Below are positions 12,929 through 19,032 of a stretch of 19,032 nt of DNA, in pieces (position 1 is the first letter of the stretch; each line of letters begins with the position of its first letter). The notes under the pieces were generated by a model. It did not search any database. It was not told where the DNA came from and was given only the letters and a program-made list of their open reading frames with translations. The stretch spans positions 1 to 19,032 of the forward strand of contig JACQWH010000058.1 in NCBI GenBank assembly GCA_016209345.1, written 5' to 3'. Source of the stretch: Candidatus Uhrbacteria bacterium (GTDB taxonomy: Bacteria; Patescibacteriota; Patescibacteriia; JACQRZ01). The position numbers were made by a program, and so were the translations under genes.

Positions 12929-13729
12929 ATGACGCTAAAAGTATTGATAATCGGCGATATTATGGGAAAAGCGGGCAGGAAAGCTGTCGCGCATTTTTTG
13001 CCTGCCCTTCGCGAGGAGTATGGCATTGATACGGTCATCGCAAATGCCGAAAACCTTGCGCATGGTAAGGGTGTGACCAGGACCACGCTGCGCGAGATGA
13101 CCGACGCGGGCGTTGATTGTTTTACATCGGGCAATCATGTCTGGGCAAAGCCGGAAGGCGTCGAAATACTCTCCGCACAAGACAGTGTCCTCCTGCGTCC
13201 GGCAAATTATCCCCCCCAGAACCCTGGACAGGGAGAAAAAATCCTATCTATTGCAACAAAATCACTCCTTGTGGTAAACTTAATGGGTCGAGATTTCATG
13301 CCCGCGGGTGTGGATTGTCCATTTCGTGCGCTTGATGCCATTTTGGCAAAACATGCTTCGACCCCCCTGAACGGAATTATTGTGGATTTCCACGGGGAAG
13401 TGACGAGCGAAAAACATGCGATTGCCCTGTATGCCGATGGCCGCGTGTCGGCGGTTGTCGGTACCCATACGCACGTTCCAACGGCAGACGAACGCATCTT
13501 GCCAAAAGGTACCGGCTTCCAAAGCGATATCGGCATGTGCGGGGTACGCGATACGCTCATCGGGATTACCTACGAAAGCGGCATCCAACGATTCCTTTCA
13601 AGCCGACCGACGCATTTTGAGGTCGCGGAATCCGGACTCACGGTGTTCAACAGCGTTCTTCTCGAAATAGACCCAAAAACGCGGCAGACCGTACGGATCG
13701 AGCGTATCGGGAAAGAGCTTACGATTTAA
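12929..13729 (+). CDS. ymdB: YmdB/TIGR00282-type metallophosphoesterase
   Basis: A 266-residue protein with the metal-binding set of this family: IIGDIMGKAGR near the start, NAENLAHGKG, FTSGNHVW, VDFHGEVTSEKHA and GTHTHVPTADERILPKGT. Characterised relatives hydrolyse 2',3'-cyclic nucleotides or cAMP and affect RNase Y-linked regulation; by position after rny the same link is likely here, but it is inferred. The length matches the family. The start is ATG 12929, preceded by AGGGGGCAATAAAAAGTT, a usable purine-rich ribosome-binding site about 12 nt upstream. Confidence 0.94.
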   Translation: MTLKVLIIGDIMGKAGRKAVAHFLPALREEYGIDTVIANAENLAHGKGVTRTTLREMTDAGVDCFTSGNHVWAKPEGVEILSAQDSVLLRPANYPPQNPGQGEKILSIATKSLLVVNLMGRDFMPAGVDCPFRALDAILAKHASTPLNGIIVDFHGEVTSEKHAIALYADGRVSAVVGTHTHVPTADERILPKGTGFQSDIGMCGVRDTLIGITYESGIQRFLSSRPTHFEVAESGLTVFNSVLLEIDPKTRQTVRIERIGKELTI

Positions 13730-13773
13730 TAAAATCATGAATTCCGAATGATAAATTTTGAATCAATCATGAA

Positions 13774-13841
13774 TGTCTGAATGTTTCAAAATTCTATCAT
13801 TCATGATTTGATTCGAAATTCAAAATTCTTCATTCAAAATT
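13774..13841. repeat. AT-rich 68-nt dispersed repeat, copy 1
   Basis: It matches 15579-15646 with about 7 differences in 68 positions and the same orientation. Shared core: TTTGATTCGAAATTCAA. Upstream sequence at 13755-13774 (TTTTGAATCAATCATGAAT) is a partial inverted copy of its middle. Confidence 0.8.
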
Positions 13842-13876
13842 ATTCTAAGTGTCTAATTTATAACTATATTGTACAT

Positions 13877-14161
13877 ATGACAAAGTACAAGAAAAGCGAT
13901 CTCGTCGAGCACCTCGCCGGGAAGTACGACCTCTCAAAGCGCCAGGTTGAGGATATCCTCGAAGGACTGCTTGAGTATATCACCGGCCTTTTGAAAAAAG
14001 GCGACGAGCTCACGCTCACGGGATTTGGCACCTTCTTGGCAAAGGCGCGGAAGGGACGCATGGGCATTAACCCGAAGAATCCGACTGAAAAGATTCAGAT
14101 TCCGGCAAGTATCGTCCCTCGCTTCAAGGCGGGCAAGGGCTTGAAAGACGCTCTCAAATAA
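13877..14161 (+). CDS. HU/IHF-family DNA-binding protein
   Basis: I start this at ATG 13877 (MTKYKKSDLVEHLAGKYDLS), giving 94 residues, the normal HU length; the longer frame runs through an AT-rich repeat. Typical features are KRQVEDILEGLLEYITGLLKKGDEL split by the dimer helices, then LTLTGFGTFLAKARKGRMGINPKN, cited as GFGTF and R-G-INPKNPTEKIQIPAS, and the C-terminal FKAGKGLKDALK. The usual RxGxNP arm tip is present as GMGINPKNP-like sequence, so DNA bending is expected. It is an abundant nucleoid protein in most bacteria. A TATATT box (13865-13870) lies only 6 nt from the start, so the mRNA may be leaderless. Confidence 0.95.
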   Translation: MTKYKKSDLVEHLAGKYDLSKRQVEDILEGLLEYITGLLKKGDELTLTGFGTFLAKARKGRMGINPKNPTEKIQIPASIVPRFKAGKGLKDALK

Positions 14162-14182
14162 GAACATGCTTGTCAGTGTCTA

Positions 14183-14206
14183 AGGCACTGTATCAAAATA
14201 ACCTCT
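14183..14206 (+). repeat. Dispersed 24-nt repeat, copy 2
   Basis: AGGCACTGTATCAAAATAAC plus four bases; inverted relative to 93-116 with 22 of 24 identical. It is preceded by CAGTG, which can pair with the CACTG inside it. The rest of 14162-14294 has an 8-bp hairpin (GCGTGGGA with TCCCGTGC near 14206-14230) and no secure gene. Confidence 0.45.
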
Positions 14207-14289
14207 GCGTGGGATAAAATTCTCCCGTGCAAAGCGAAATAGTTGAGATCGCGGAATACTTTTGCGCGGTTCTGGAAAAACACTCAAAA

Positions 14290-14326
14290 AACTACCCCTC
14301 CCACGGCCGTGGGGGGGGTTTTGTTT
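14290..14326. terminator. Bidirectional terminator between convergent genes
   Basis: CCCCTCCCACGG (14295-14306) pairs with CCGTGGGGGGGG (14307-14318), with a T-rich run on the plus strand and a run of T on the minus strand beyond it. It lies between the HU gene (plus) and the asparaginase gene (minus). Confidence 0.85.
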
Positions 14327-14365
14327 TCGAGAAAGGGGAAAAAATCGATCGCACGTGAAATAGTG

Positions 14366-15463
14366 CTACTCAATCGGTTCGGTGACCTCGCCGCAATAGC
14401 TCGTCCTCATGGCGCGCTTATAGTCCTCAATGGTTGAACAGATACCGTTTCCGGCGAGCCACCGCACCTTTATATCAATGGCAATATCGGTAGAGTCAAG
14501 ACATGCAATTGCCCCGGCTTGTATCGCAGCCATACCGCTGGCGTCCACGGCCGAGTCGGCTGTCCCGCCGATAAACCGCGACGCCATGAAAATCGGCGTC
14601 ATATAGTCACTCGTTGCTTGCGAGATGACGGGAATAAGGTTGTAGGCGCCCTCGGCACACACGTTGCCTTCGCCAAGAGATTTAAGAATCATAGCCGATA
14701 CGCCCCCTCCGGTAATGAAAGAAAGGAGAAGGTTTGGATCAAGTCCGGGAGTAAGTTCAAAGGAAATAACACCCCGACCGAATTTTGGCGCGAGCTGGAT
14801 TTTTTCCGCCGCGTTCTTCTTGAGCCGAACTTTGTCCGGATCAATAATAATGCCACGCGAGTTGATAGTGCCGACGTCCAGAACTGCGGGTGTCTGCATG
14901 GCGTCGAAAGCGCGCTCGCTCACTTTTATTGCGCGGCAGCCGAGCAACACGCGGTTCCAAAAATTAATGAGAACATCGCCGGCACCCATGGCAATGCCCT
15001 GTTCCAGCGTCCGAAACATATTTTCCAAATTAAACCGTCCGTCGCCGCCTTCCTGGTATACCGGGTTTTGAGATCCGGTGACGCATACGGGGATGCGCAA
15101 TCCGCTTTGTCCAGCGATAGGCCCGTGAAGGGCAAAAGCAAGCGCCGTTGCCGTATAACAGAGCGTGTCGGTACCGTGCGCGATTCCTACCGCATCGAAT
15201 CCTTCTTCGTCTTGGGCTTTCTTGATGCGAAAAATAAGTTTCTCCCAATCCTGCGGGGTCATGCTGGACGACTCTTTTGTTGTGACGACTTCATAGGCAA
15301 TATCAAATTTTTCGGCAAATTTCTCAATAATCGGCTGCACCGCGTGCTGAAAAATAGACGCATCCTTCGGCGGCGCCGATACGATGATGCCATTCATCTC
15401 TGTGGGAACCTGCCCGATAGTGCCTCCGTTGTATAGAAACAGAATTTTCTTTTTTTGAGTCAT
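14366..15463 (-). CDS. Asparaginase family protein (L-asparaginase / GatD-like)
   Basis: A 365-residue protein. Active-site threonine 15 lies in LYNGGTIG; the second motif is HGTDT (96-100), and a serine cluster ESSSM is at about 64-68. VTGSQNPVYQEGGDGRFNLE follows the pattern of the family's central loop. The enzyme would hydrolyse asparagine to aspartate and ammonia. Some relatives (GatD) are subunits of an archaeal tRNA amidotransferase; no GatE is nearby, so a free asparaginase is preferred. The protein is slightly longer than the E. coli enzymes. There is no signal peptide, so it is cytoplasmic. The start is ATG 15463. Confidence 0.9.
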   Translation of the reverse strand: MTQKKKILFLYNGGTIGQVPTEMNGIIVSAPPKDASIFQHAVQPIIEKFAEKFDIAYEVVTTKESSSMTPQDWEKLIFRIKKAQDEEGFDAVGIAHGTDTLCYTATALAFALHGPIAGQSGLRIPVCVTGSQNPVYQEGGDGRFNLENMFRTLEQGIAMGAGDVLINFWNRVLLGCRAIKVSERAFDAMQTPAVLDVGTINSRGIIIDPDKVRLKKNAAEKIQLAPKFGRGVISFELTPGLDPNLLLSFITGGGVSAMILKSLGEGNVCAEGAYNLIPVISQATSDYMTPIFMASRFIGGTADSAVDASGMAAIQAGAIACLDSTDIAIDIKVRWLAGNGICSTIEDYKRAMRTSYCGEVTEPIE

Positions 15464-15490
15464 ACATGGAGAGTATCAATAGTCACGGTG

Positions 15491-15516
15491 TCATCCCCGA
15501 TTCGTTCGGGGGTCCA
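15491..15516. repeat. Short palindromic element
   Basis: CCCCGA (15495-15500) pairs with TCGGGG (15506-15511); flanks TCAT and GTCCA match the ends of the element at 205-230. It lies upstream of the asparaginase start, downstream of the SIMPL gene. Confidence 0.6.
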
Positions 15517-15578
15517 GCCCATTCTCAAAAATATCTACCTTCATACTACCTTAAAATTGCTTAATAATGCAAGAGCCA

Positions 15579-15646
15579 CGTCTGAATATTTCAAAATTCT
15601 TTCATTCGTGTTTTGATTCGAAATTCAACATTCATCATTCAAAATT
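15579..15646. repeat. AT-rich 68-nt dispersed repeat, copy 2
   Basis: Near-copy of 13774-13841 in the same orientation. It ends 11 nt past the stop codon side of the SIMPL gene (minus strand). Confidence 0.8.
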
Positions 15647-15657
15647 CAATCATACTC

Positions 15658-16410
15658 TTATCGTACTTCAAAGGTCAGATTTACTGACGTGGTGAGTTCA
15701 ACAGGCGCGAGCGGAATACCCGGGACCGGATATGAGCATGATCCTGCCGGCGGGTAATATGCGGATGAATCATAGCTTGCCGCCCCGACAACAGCGCCAA
15801 GCCGCAACCCGGTAGGCAGCACAAGCTCTGCTGCCTTTTTCCATGCATTCTCTGTCGCCTGGCGGCGAAGCTCCGGCGTCATATATTCGGTCTGATCTTT
15901 AAATCCCGCGCACTGGTTGTATCCGGCCGCTGCCGATGGTTCCAAATCGTGTTTGAGCGCCACGTCATAGACGGCCTTGAGCGTGTCGTCAATCGCCTTC
16001 TTGTCCTCTATTTTTACCTGAACGCTTACTGTTGCTTTATAGCGCTTAGCGTTTTCTGCTGTTTCATCCTTATTCATACTAAATGCCGTTGTCGCTACGT
16101 TTGACGCATTGATGTCCATGCCCAGCGCCTTGAGTCCCGCAAGAAAATCCCGCATTTTTTTCTGATACTTCTCGCGCGCGCCCTTCTCATCCTTCTCTTC
16201 TGCGACAATATCATAAAAAAGATATGCCACATCCGGTTTTACCGATATTTTTGCCTCGCCGGTTGCGCTTATCGTTTTTGTCGGATAGGTATTTCCCCGC
16301 GCAATGTCTGAAACATCGCGTATAGTCACTGCGATGACGAGAACAACAAGGACGATGAGCAGCCCGACCAACGCGTACAGCATTCCCTGAAACCATTTGT
16401 TTGAAAGCAT
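15658..16410 (-). CDS. SIMPL-domain (DUF541) protein, membrane-anchored
   Basis: A 250-residue protein. Residues about 9-31 form one membrane anchor (MLYALVGLLIVLVVLVIAVTI). The SIMPL domain follows, with the typical opening ISATGEAKISVKPDVAYLFY and the closing strand ELTTSVNLTFEVR. The domain is probably outside the membrane. Relatives are periplasmic or surface proteins of poorly known function. It starts 12 nt after the stop of the large secreted protein gene, so the two are cotranscribed and may act together at the cell envelope. Two cysteines (in NQCAGF and GSCSYP) could form a disulphide. Confidence 0.9.
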   Translation of the reverse strand: MLSNKWFQGMLYALVGLLIVLVVLVIAVTIRDVSDIARGNTYPTKTISATGEAKISVKPDVAYLFYDIVAEEKDEKGAREKYQKKMRDFLAGLKALGMDINASNVATTAFSMNKDETAENAKRYKATVSVQVKIEDKKAIDDTLKAVYDVALKHDLEPSAAAGYNQCAGFKDQTEYMTPELRRQATENAWKKAAELVLPTGLRLGAVVGAASYDSSAYYPPAGSCSYPVPGIPLAPVELTTSVNLTFEVR

Positions 16411-16422
16411 AGATGAGATGCT

Positions 16423-18051
16423 TTATCGAACGCACTGCTTAAGTGTAATGCTATACGAATAGCCGACCGCACATGTCGGCTGTGTTGTACTATCCTGTTT
16501 CGCGCTTGCGTCTTCATAGCACTGACCCAGCGTCGGACTCCATACGAAGCCCGCCGAACATTTCGTAGTCGTTTCTTCTTTTTTTTGCTCTTCCTTTACC
16601 GGTTCGCTCGGCGGCGTGACGGGCGTCTGAGTCGGCGGATTTGCAACCGGCTGTCCGGTCACCGATGGCGGCTGAGTTGCCGGCGATTGTGTTGCCGGTT
16701 GTTGTACTCCGGTCGTTTGGTCGCGTTTTTTGAGAATCGTCCTGTCCCAAACGCCCTTGTCAAACATATCTTGAGATACTTGATCGTCAACCTGTGTGCC
16801 CGTATAGGGGTCCATAACAACCGTGAGGATCTTTTTATCTTCCGCATTATAGACATCCACGGCGAAATACATCGGGGGACCTGCCGCCAAGCCGCTAAAC
16901 CAAATCGCAAGCTGCGATGCATTATAGAATTTTCTATATCCATCCTCACGGGGCAAATCAAGGTACTCCAACGTATAACCAATGGCCATGCGCCGTGCAT
17001 CGTCGGGAGTAATGGTTGGGATCTCTCCGTTTTTGCTATGCTCGCCGCTGTTCAGAAACCGTTTCAAATCGTCAGCCGCAACAACATCCCCAAAGAATGT
17101 TCCTCCGTTAATCAGATCGGGAAACCATGCATGCGAAACGACCTCTGAAGCGTTAATACGTTTTGTTGAACGGTCAACATCCGGTGGCACTTGTTCGGGC
17201 AGTGCATATAATTGTTTCAAAATATTTTTATCCTTAACAAGAAGATTTGTGTCGGGATCGATAACGATGCGCTTGCCGAAATAAAAGACATCATCGTCAA
17301 ACGTATCCTCGAAGCGCTCCTCGCGCTTGATAAAATCAATGAAATAGACCTCTGTGCCGTCTCCCACAGACGCATCATCGGGGTACATAGGTTGATACTC
17401 CGCAGAAAGTCCGACATCGGTGGCAGAGTAACGGTTCGGTTTCGGCTTAAATGTATGGGCCGCTTTCGCGCCCTTTTCTCCATTTTCATTCCAGCAGGAA
17501 AGGGCGTATTCTTTTCCTGTCTCCACGCTTACATCCTCAGTCCCGTTCGCCGGCTTCAACCCCTCCCAGTCCTCAGGCCCGCTTGCCTTGCACGCAGTCG
17601 TTCCTGCAGGCGTCTTCCATGAGATTACAACATCTTCATCTTCGTTTGCATTTTGCGGAGCCGTGATTACGGGAGTTGGTTTTGACAATTTTTTTCTTTT
17701 CGGCTTCTTTTTGCCGATTGCCACAGTAATCTTTTGCGCTATCTTTTTTGATGCGATGCCGTCCTCATCAAAACACTGGACTGCGTATGTCCCCGTCTTT
17801 TTTGCCTTTACGGTCGTGGAGCCCGACTCCACTATGCGCCCGGACCACAAACCGGACGCGGTACAATACTGCGCTCCGTCGCTTTCCCAGTCCAGCCGGA
17901 CTCTATCTCCCTTCTTCACTTGAAGCGGGGCTGCGAAAAACCGCAGGTCAAGCTCTTCCGCATCTTCTTGGGCGGTGCTTACCGTCGTTGTGCTTACAAG
18001 AAATACGATCGACAGAAAAATACCGATGTATTTTTTCATAGTCATTTTCAT
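16423..18051 (-). CDS. Large secreted protein with Ig-like domains and Cys-rich C-terminal repeats
   Basis: A 542-residue protein with a signal peptide (KKYIGIFLSIVFLVSTTTV, cleavage likely after STAQ). Two Ig-like beta domains follow, at about 33-113 and 125-205, each with a pair of cysteines and separated by a basic linker (GKKKPKRKKLSKP). A large alpha/beta region spans about 208-440. A Pro/Thr/Gln-rich linker at about 450-500 leads to two C-x12-C units (CSAGFVWSPTLGQC and CAVGYSYSITLKQC). I do not recognise the middle region; its final strand YFAVDVYNAEDKKILTVVMD resembles a PepSY-type element. Three in-frame ATGs (18051, 18045, 18039) are possible starts. The gene heads an operon with the SIMPL gene and has a promoter at 18091-18119. 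Its role is probably surface binding or envelope function, which is inferred. Confidence 0.82.
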   Translation of the reverse strand: MKMTMKKYIGIFLSIVFLVSTTTVSTAQEDAEELDLRFFAAPLQVKKGDRVRLDWESDGAQYCTASGLWSGRIVESGSTTVKAKKTGTYAVQCFDEDGIASKKIAQKITVAIGKKKPKRKKLSKPTPVITAPQNANEDEDVVISWKTPAGTTACKASGPEDWEGLKPANGTEDVSVETGKEYALSCWNENGEKGAKAAHTFKPKPNRYSATDVGLSAEYQPMYPDDASVGDGTEVYFIDFIKREERFEDTFDDDVFYFGKRIVIDPDTNLLVKDKNILKQLYALPEQVPPDVDRSTKRINASEVVSHAWFPDLINGGTFFGDVVAADDLKRFLNSGEHSKNGEIPTITPDDARRMAIGYTLEYLDLPREDGYRKFYNASQLAIWFSGLAAGPPMYFAVDVYNAEDKKILTVVMDPYTGTQVDDQVSQDMFDKGVWDRTILKKRDQTTGVQQPATQSPATQPPSVTGQPVANPPTQTPVTPPSEPVKEEQKKEETTTKCSAGFVWSPTLGQCYEDASAKQDSTTQPTCAVGYSYSITLKQCVR

Positions 18052-18090
18052 AATAATTATAATGCGCGGGTAGTATCTTTACTGTTCTTG

Positions 18091-18119
18091 AGTATACCAC
18101 GACTTTATCATTTTCCCAA
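18091..18119 (-). promoter_or_regulatory. Predicted promoter of the secreted-protein / SIMPL operon
   Basis: Minus strand: -35 TTGGGA (18119-18114), 17-nt spacer, -10 TATACT (18096-18091) with TGG before it. It overlaps the stop codon of the upstream LivF-type gene. Confidence 0.6.
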
Positions 18120-18818
18120 AAAAACTTTTTCCAACATGCCGCTGTCGACAATCTTTTTCGGCTCGCCTTCCATAACCACCGCGCCTTTGTCCAGAAGATA
18201 CGCGCGGTGCGCTATGGTAAAGAGCGATGCCAGATTATGTTCGACAACCATAATCGCGGTCTTGTGTCGCTCGTTTATTTCTCGCACCTTTGCAAATACT
18301 TCTTTTACCATTTTCGGCGAAAGGCCCAAAGACGGCTCATCGAGAAGCAATAATTTCGGATCGGCCATGAGCCCACGTCCCAGTGCAAGCATTTGCTGCT
18401 GACCTCCAGACAGCGTGCCGGATCGCTCGCGTTTTTTGGTTTTTAACACGGGAAAAATATCCATCACCTCATCGATGCGCCGGCGCCGTTCGTGCGTATT
18501 TTTTATAAACCAGCCGCCGATTTCCAAATTTTCCAGAACGGTGAGATCAGAAAACACGCGTCGCCCTTGCGGCACAAATGCAATACCAGATACGACCACC
18601 TCATGTGGCAGGGGTTGAAACTTTTTTCCATGAAAAAGGATGGTGCCGGTATGAGCTGCCAACCCAAACACTGCTTTCAATACCGTCGACTTCCCTGATC
18701 CGTTGGGCCCCATCAACGCAACGATCTCACCCTCGTCAATAGCAATGTTCACGCTATCGAGCGCCTTCACGCCACCGTAGGACACCGAGACGTTTTTTAG
18801 TTGCAGTAAGGATTCCAT
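18108..18818 (-). CDS. ABC transporter ATP-binding protein, LivF type
   Basis: A 236-residue ATPase. Walker A GPNGSGKST (37-45), Q-loop in FVPQGRRVF (about 81-89), signature LSGGQ (136-140), Walker B LLLLDE (156-161) and the H-loop in VVEHN are all intact. The sequence resembles LivF (GRRVFSDLTVLENLEIGG), the second ATPase of branched-chain amino acid uptake systems. No permease, LivG or binding protein is visible; on this strand the upstream neighbour is a broken-off IS30-family transposase at the window edge, so partner genes may lie beyond the insertion or be lost. The ATPase could also serve another transporter. Confidence 0.9.
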   Translation of the reverse strand: MESLLQLKNVSVSYGGVKALDSVNIAIDEGEIVALMGPNGSGKSTVLKAVFGLAAHTGTILFHGKKFQPLPHEVVVSGIAFVPQGRRVFSDLTVLENLEIGGWFIKNTHERRRRIDEVMDIFPVLKTKKRERSGTLSGGQQQMLALGRGLMADPKLLLLDEPSLGLSPKMVKEVFAKVREINERHKTAIMVVEHNLASLFTIAHRAYLLDKGAVVMEGEPKKIVDSGMLEKVFLGK

Positions 18819-18900
18819 AGAGCGTAAAATGTAAAGCTAAAAACGAAAAGCGACAGTTCAAAGTTTTAAACGTTTGGAGCCCACTTTAAAATTCCCACAT
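18819..18900. other. AT-rich gap, probably including one end of the IS30-family element
   Basis: No gene seen. The transposase gene ends at 18901, and members of this family usually reach close to the element's terminal repeat, so an inverted repeat probably lies in 18860-18900. I cannot place the boundary without the other end. Confidence 0.35.
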
Positions 18901-19032
18901 TCAACCAGCAAGTGCAACACGTTCAGCTCGCATTGCCTCCGCAGGGGTCTTAAAATTTAAACATTTTCTTGGTCGGTTATTAAGCCACCGTTCAATCGTT
19001 CGAACATTCTTACTTGAGACGATAGCAAAGTC
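18901..19032 (-). mobile_element. IS30-family transposase, 3' end only (cut by the window)
   Basis: The minus strand reads DFAIVSSKNVRTIERWLNNR and then PRKCLNFKTPAEA, ending with TGA at 18903-18901. The stretch W-L-N-N-R-P-R-K-x-L-x-F-K-T-P-x-E is the conserved C-terminus of IS30-type DDE transposases. Only 43 codons are in the window, so I cannot tell whether the element is intact. Confidence 0.85.

Noticed and set aside
14227..14358. Small GTG-start ORF (VQSEIVEIAEYFCAVLEK...)
   Set aside because: The peptide looks protein-like at first, but the frame runs through the terminator hairpin, has no ribosome-binding site and is only 43 codons. Left as unsupported.
14519..15436. Plus-strand 305-codon ORF opposite the asparaginase gene
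   Set aside because: It is antisense to a gene with clear catalytic motifs; the composition looks like a codon shadow.

Overview
The window looks like chromosomal DNA from a small-genome bacterium, most likely a Candidate Phyla Radiation (Patescibacteria) member of the Parcubacteria type. This is inferred from gene content and style: DUF5667 and ECF sigma genes side by side, four-helix-bundle (S23/IVP) proteins, SIMPL and AI-2E proteins, short intergenic palindromes everywhere, and few clear Shine-Dalgarno sites. No 16S rRNA gene is present to confirm the lineage.

Layout. 1-280 holds non-coding repeat sequence. 281-3881 is a minus-strand block: a DUF5667 membrane protein, an ECF sigma factor, an AI-2E family transporter and a four-helix-bundle protein. 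3976-10312 is a plus-strand translation and protein-quality block: smpB, tmRNA (ssrA), a second four-helix-bundle gene, infC, rpmI, rplT, an unrecognised 80-residue gene with its own promoter and terminator, infB, rbfA and clpP. 10317-10988 is a REP/RAYT unit (REP-associated tyrosine transposase with flanking palindromes). 11046-14161 carries a long leader, rny (RNase Y), the ymdB-type phosphoesterase and an HU-like gene. 14366-18818 is a minus-strand block: asparaginase, SIMPL protein, a large secreted protein and a LivF-type ABC ATPase. The right edge cuts the 3' end of an IS30-family transposase.

How the genes work together. smpB and ssrA are the two parts of trans-translation, and ClpP is a protease core of the kind that degrades tagged products. 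infC, rpmI, rplT, infB and rbfA serve initiation and ribosome assembly. RNase Y handles mRNA turnover. The sigma and DUF5667 pair resembles an envelope-sensing regulator.

The most unusual layer is non-coding. A family of period-7 repeats (units such as ACCTAGA, AGCTAGA, ACCTGAA, TAGGGNN) sits directly before several start codons, flanks the tmRNA gene, and supplies the stop codons of two ORFs. Other points of interest are a repeat-derived in-frame insertion in the IF2 G domain, a REP copy inside the RAYT coding region, a four-helix-bundle gene bracketed by a perfect 19-bp inverted repeat, and three hairpins with near-identical loops between the sigma and DUF5667 genes.
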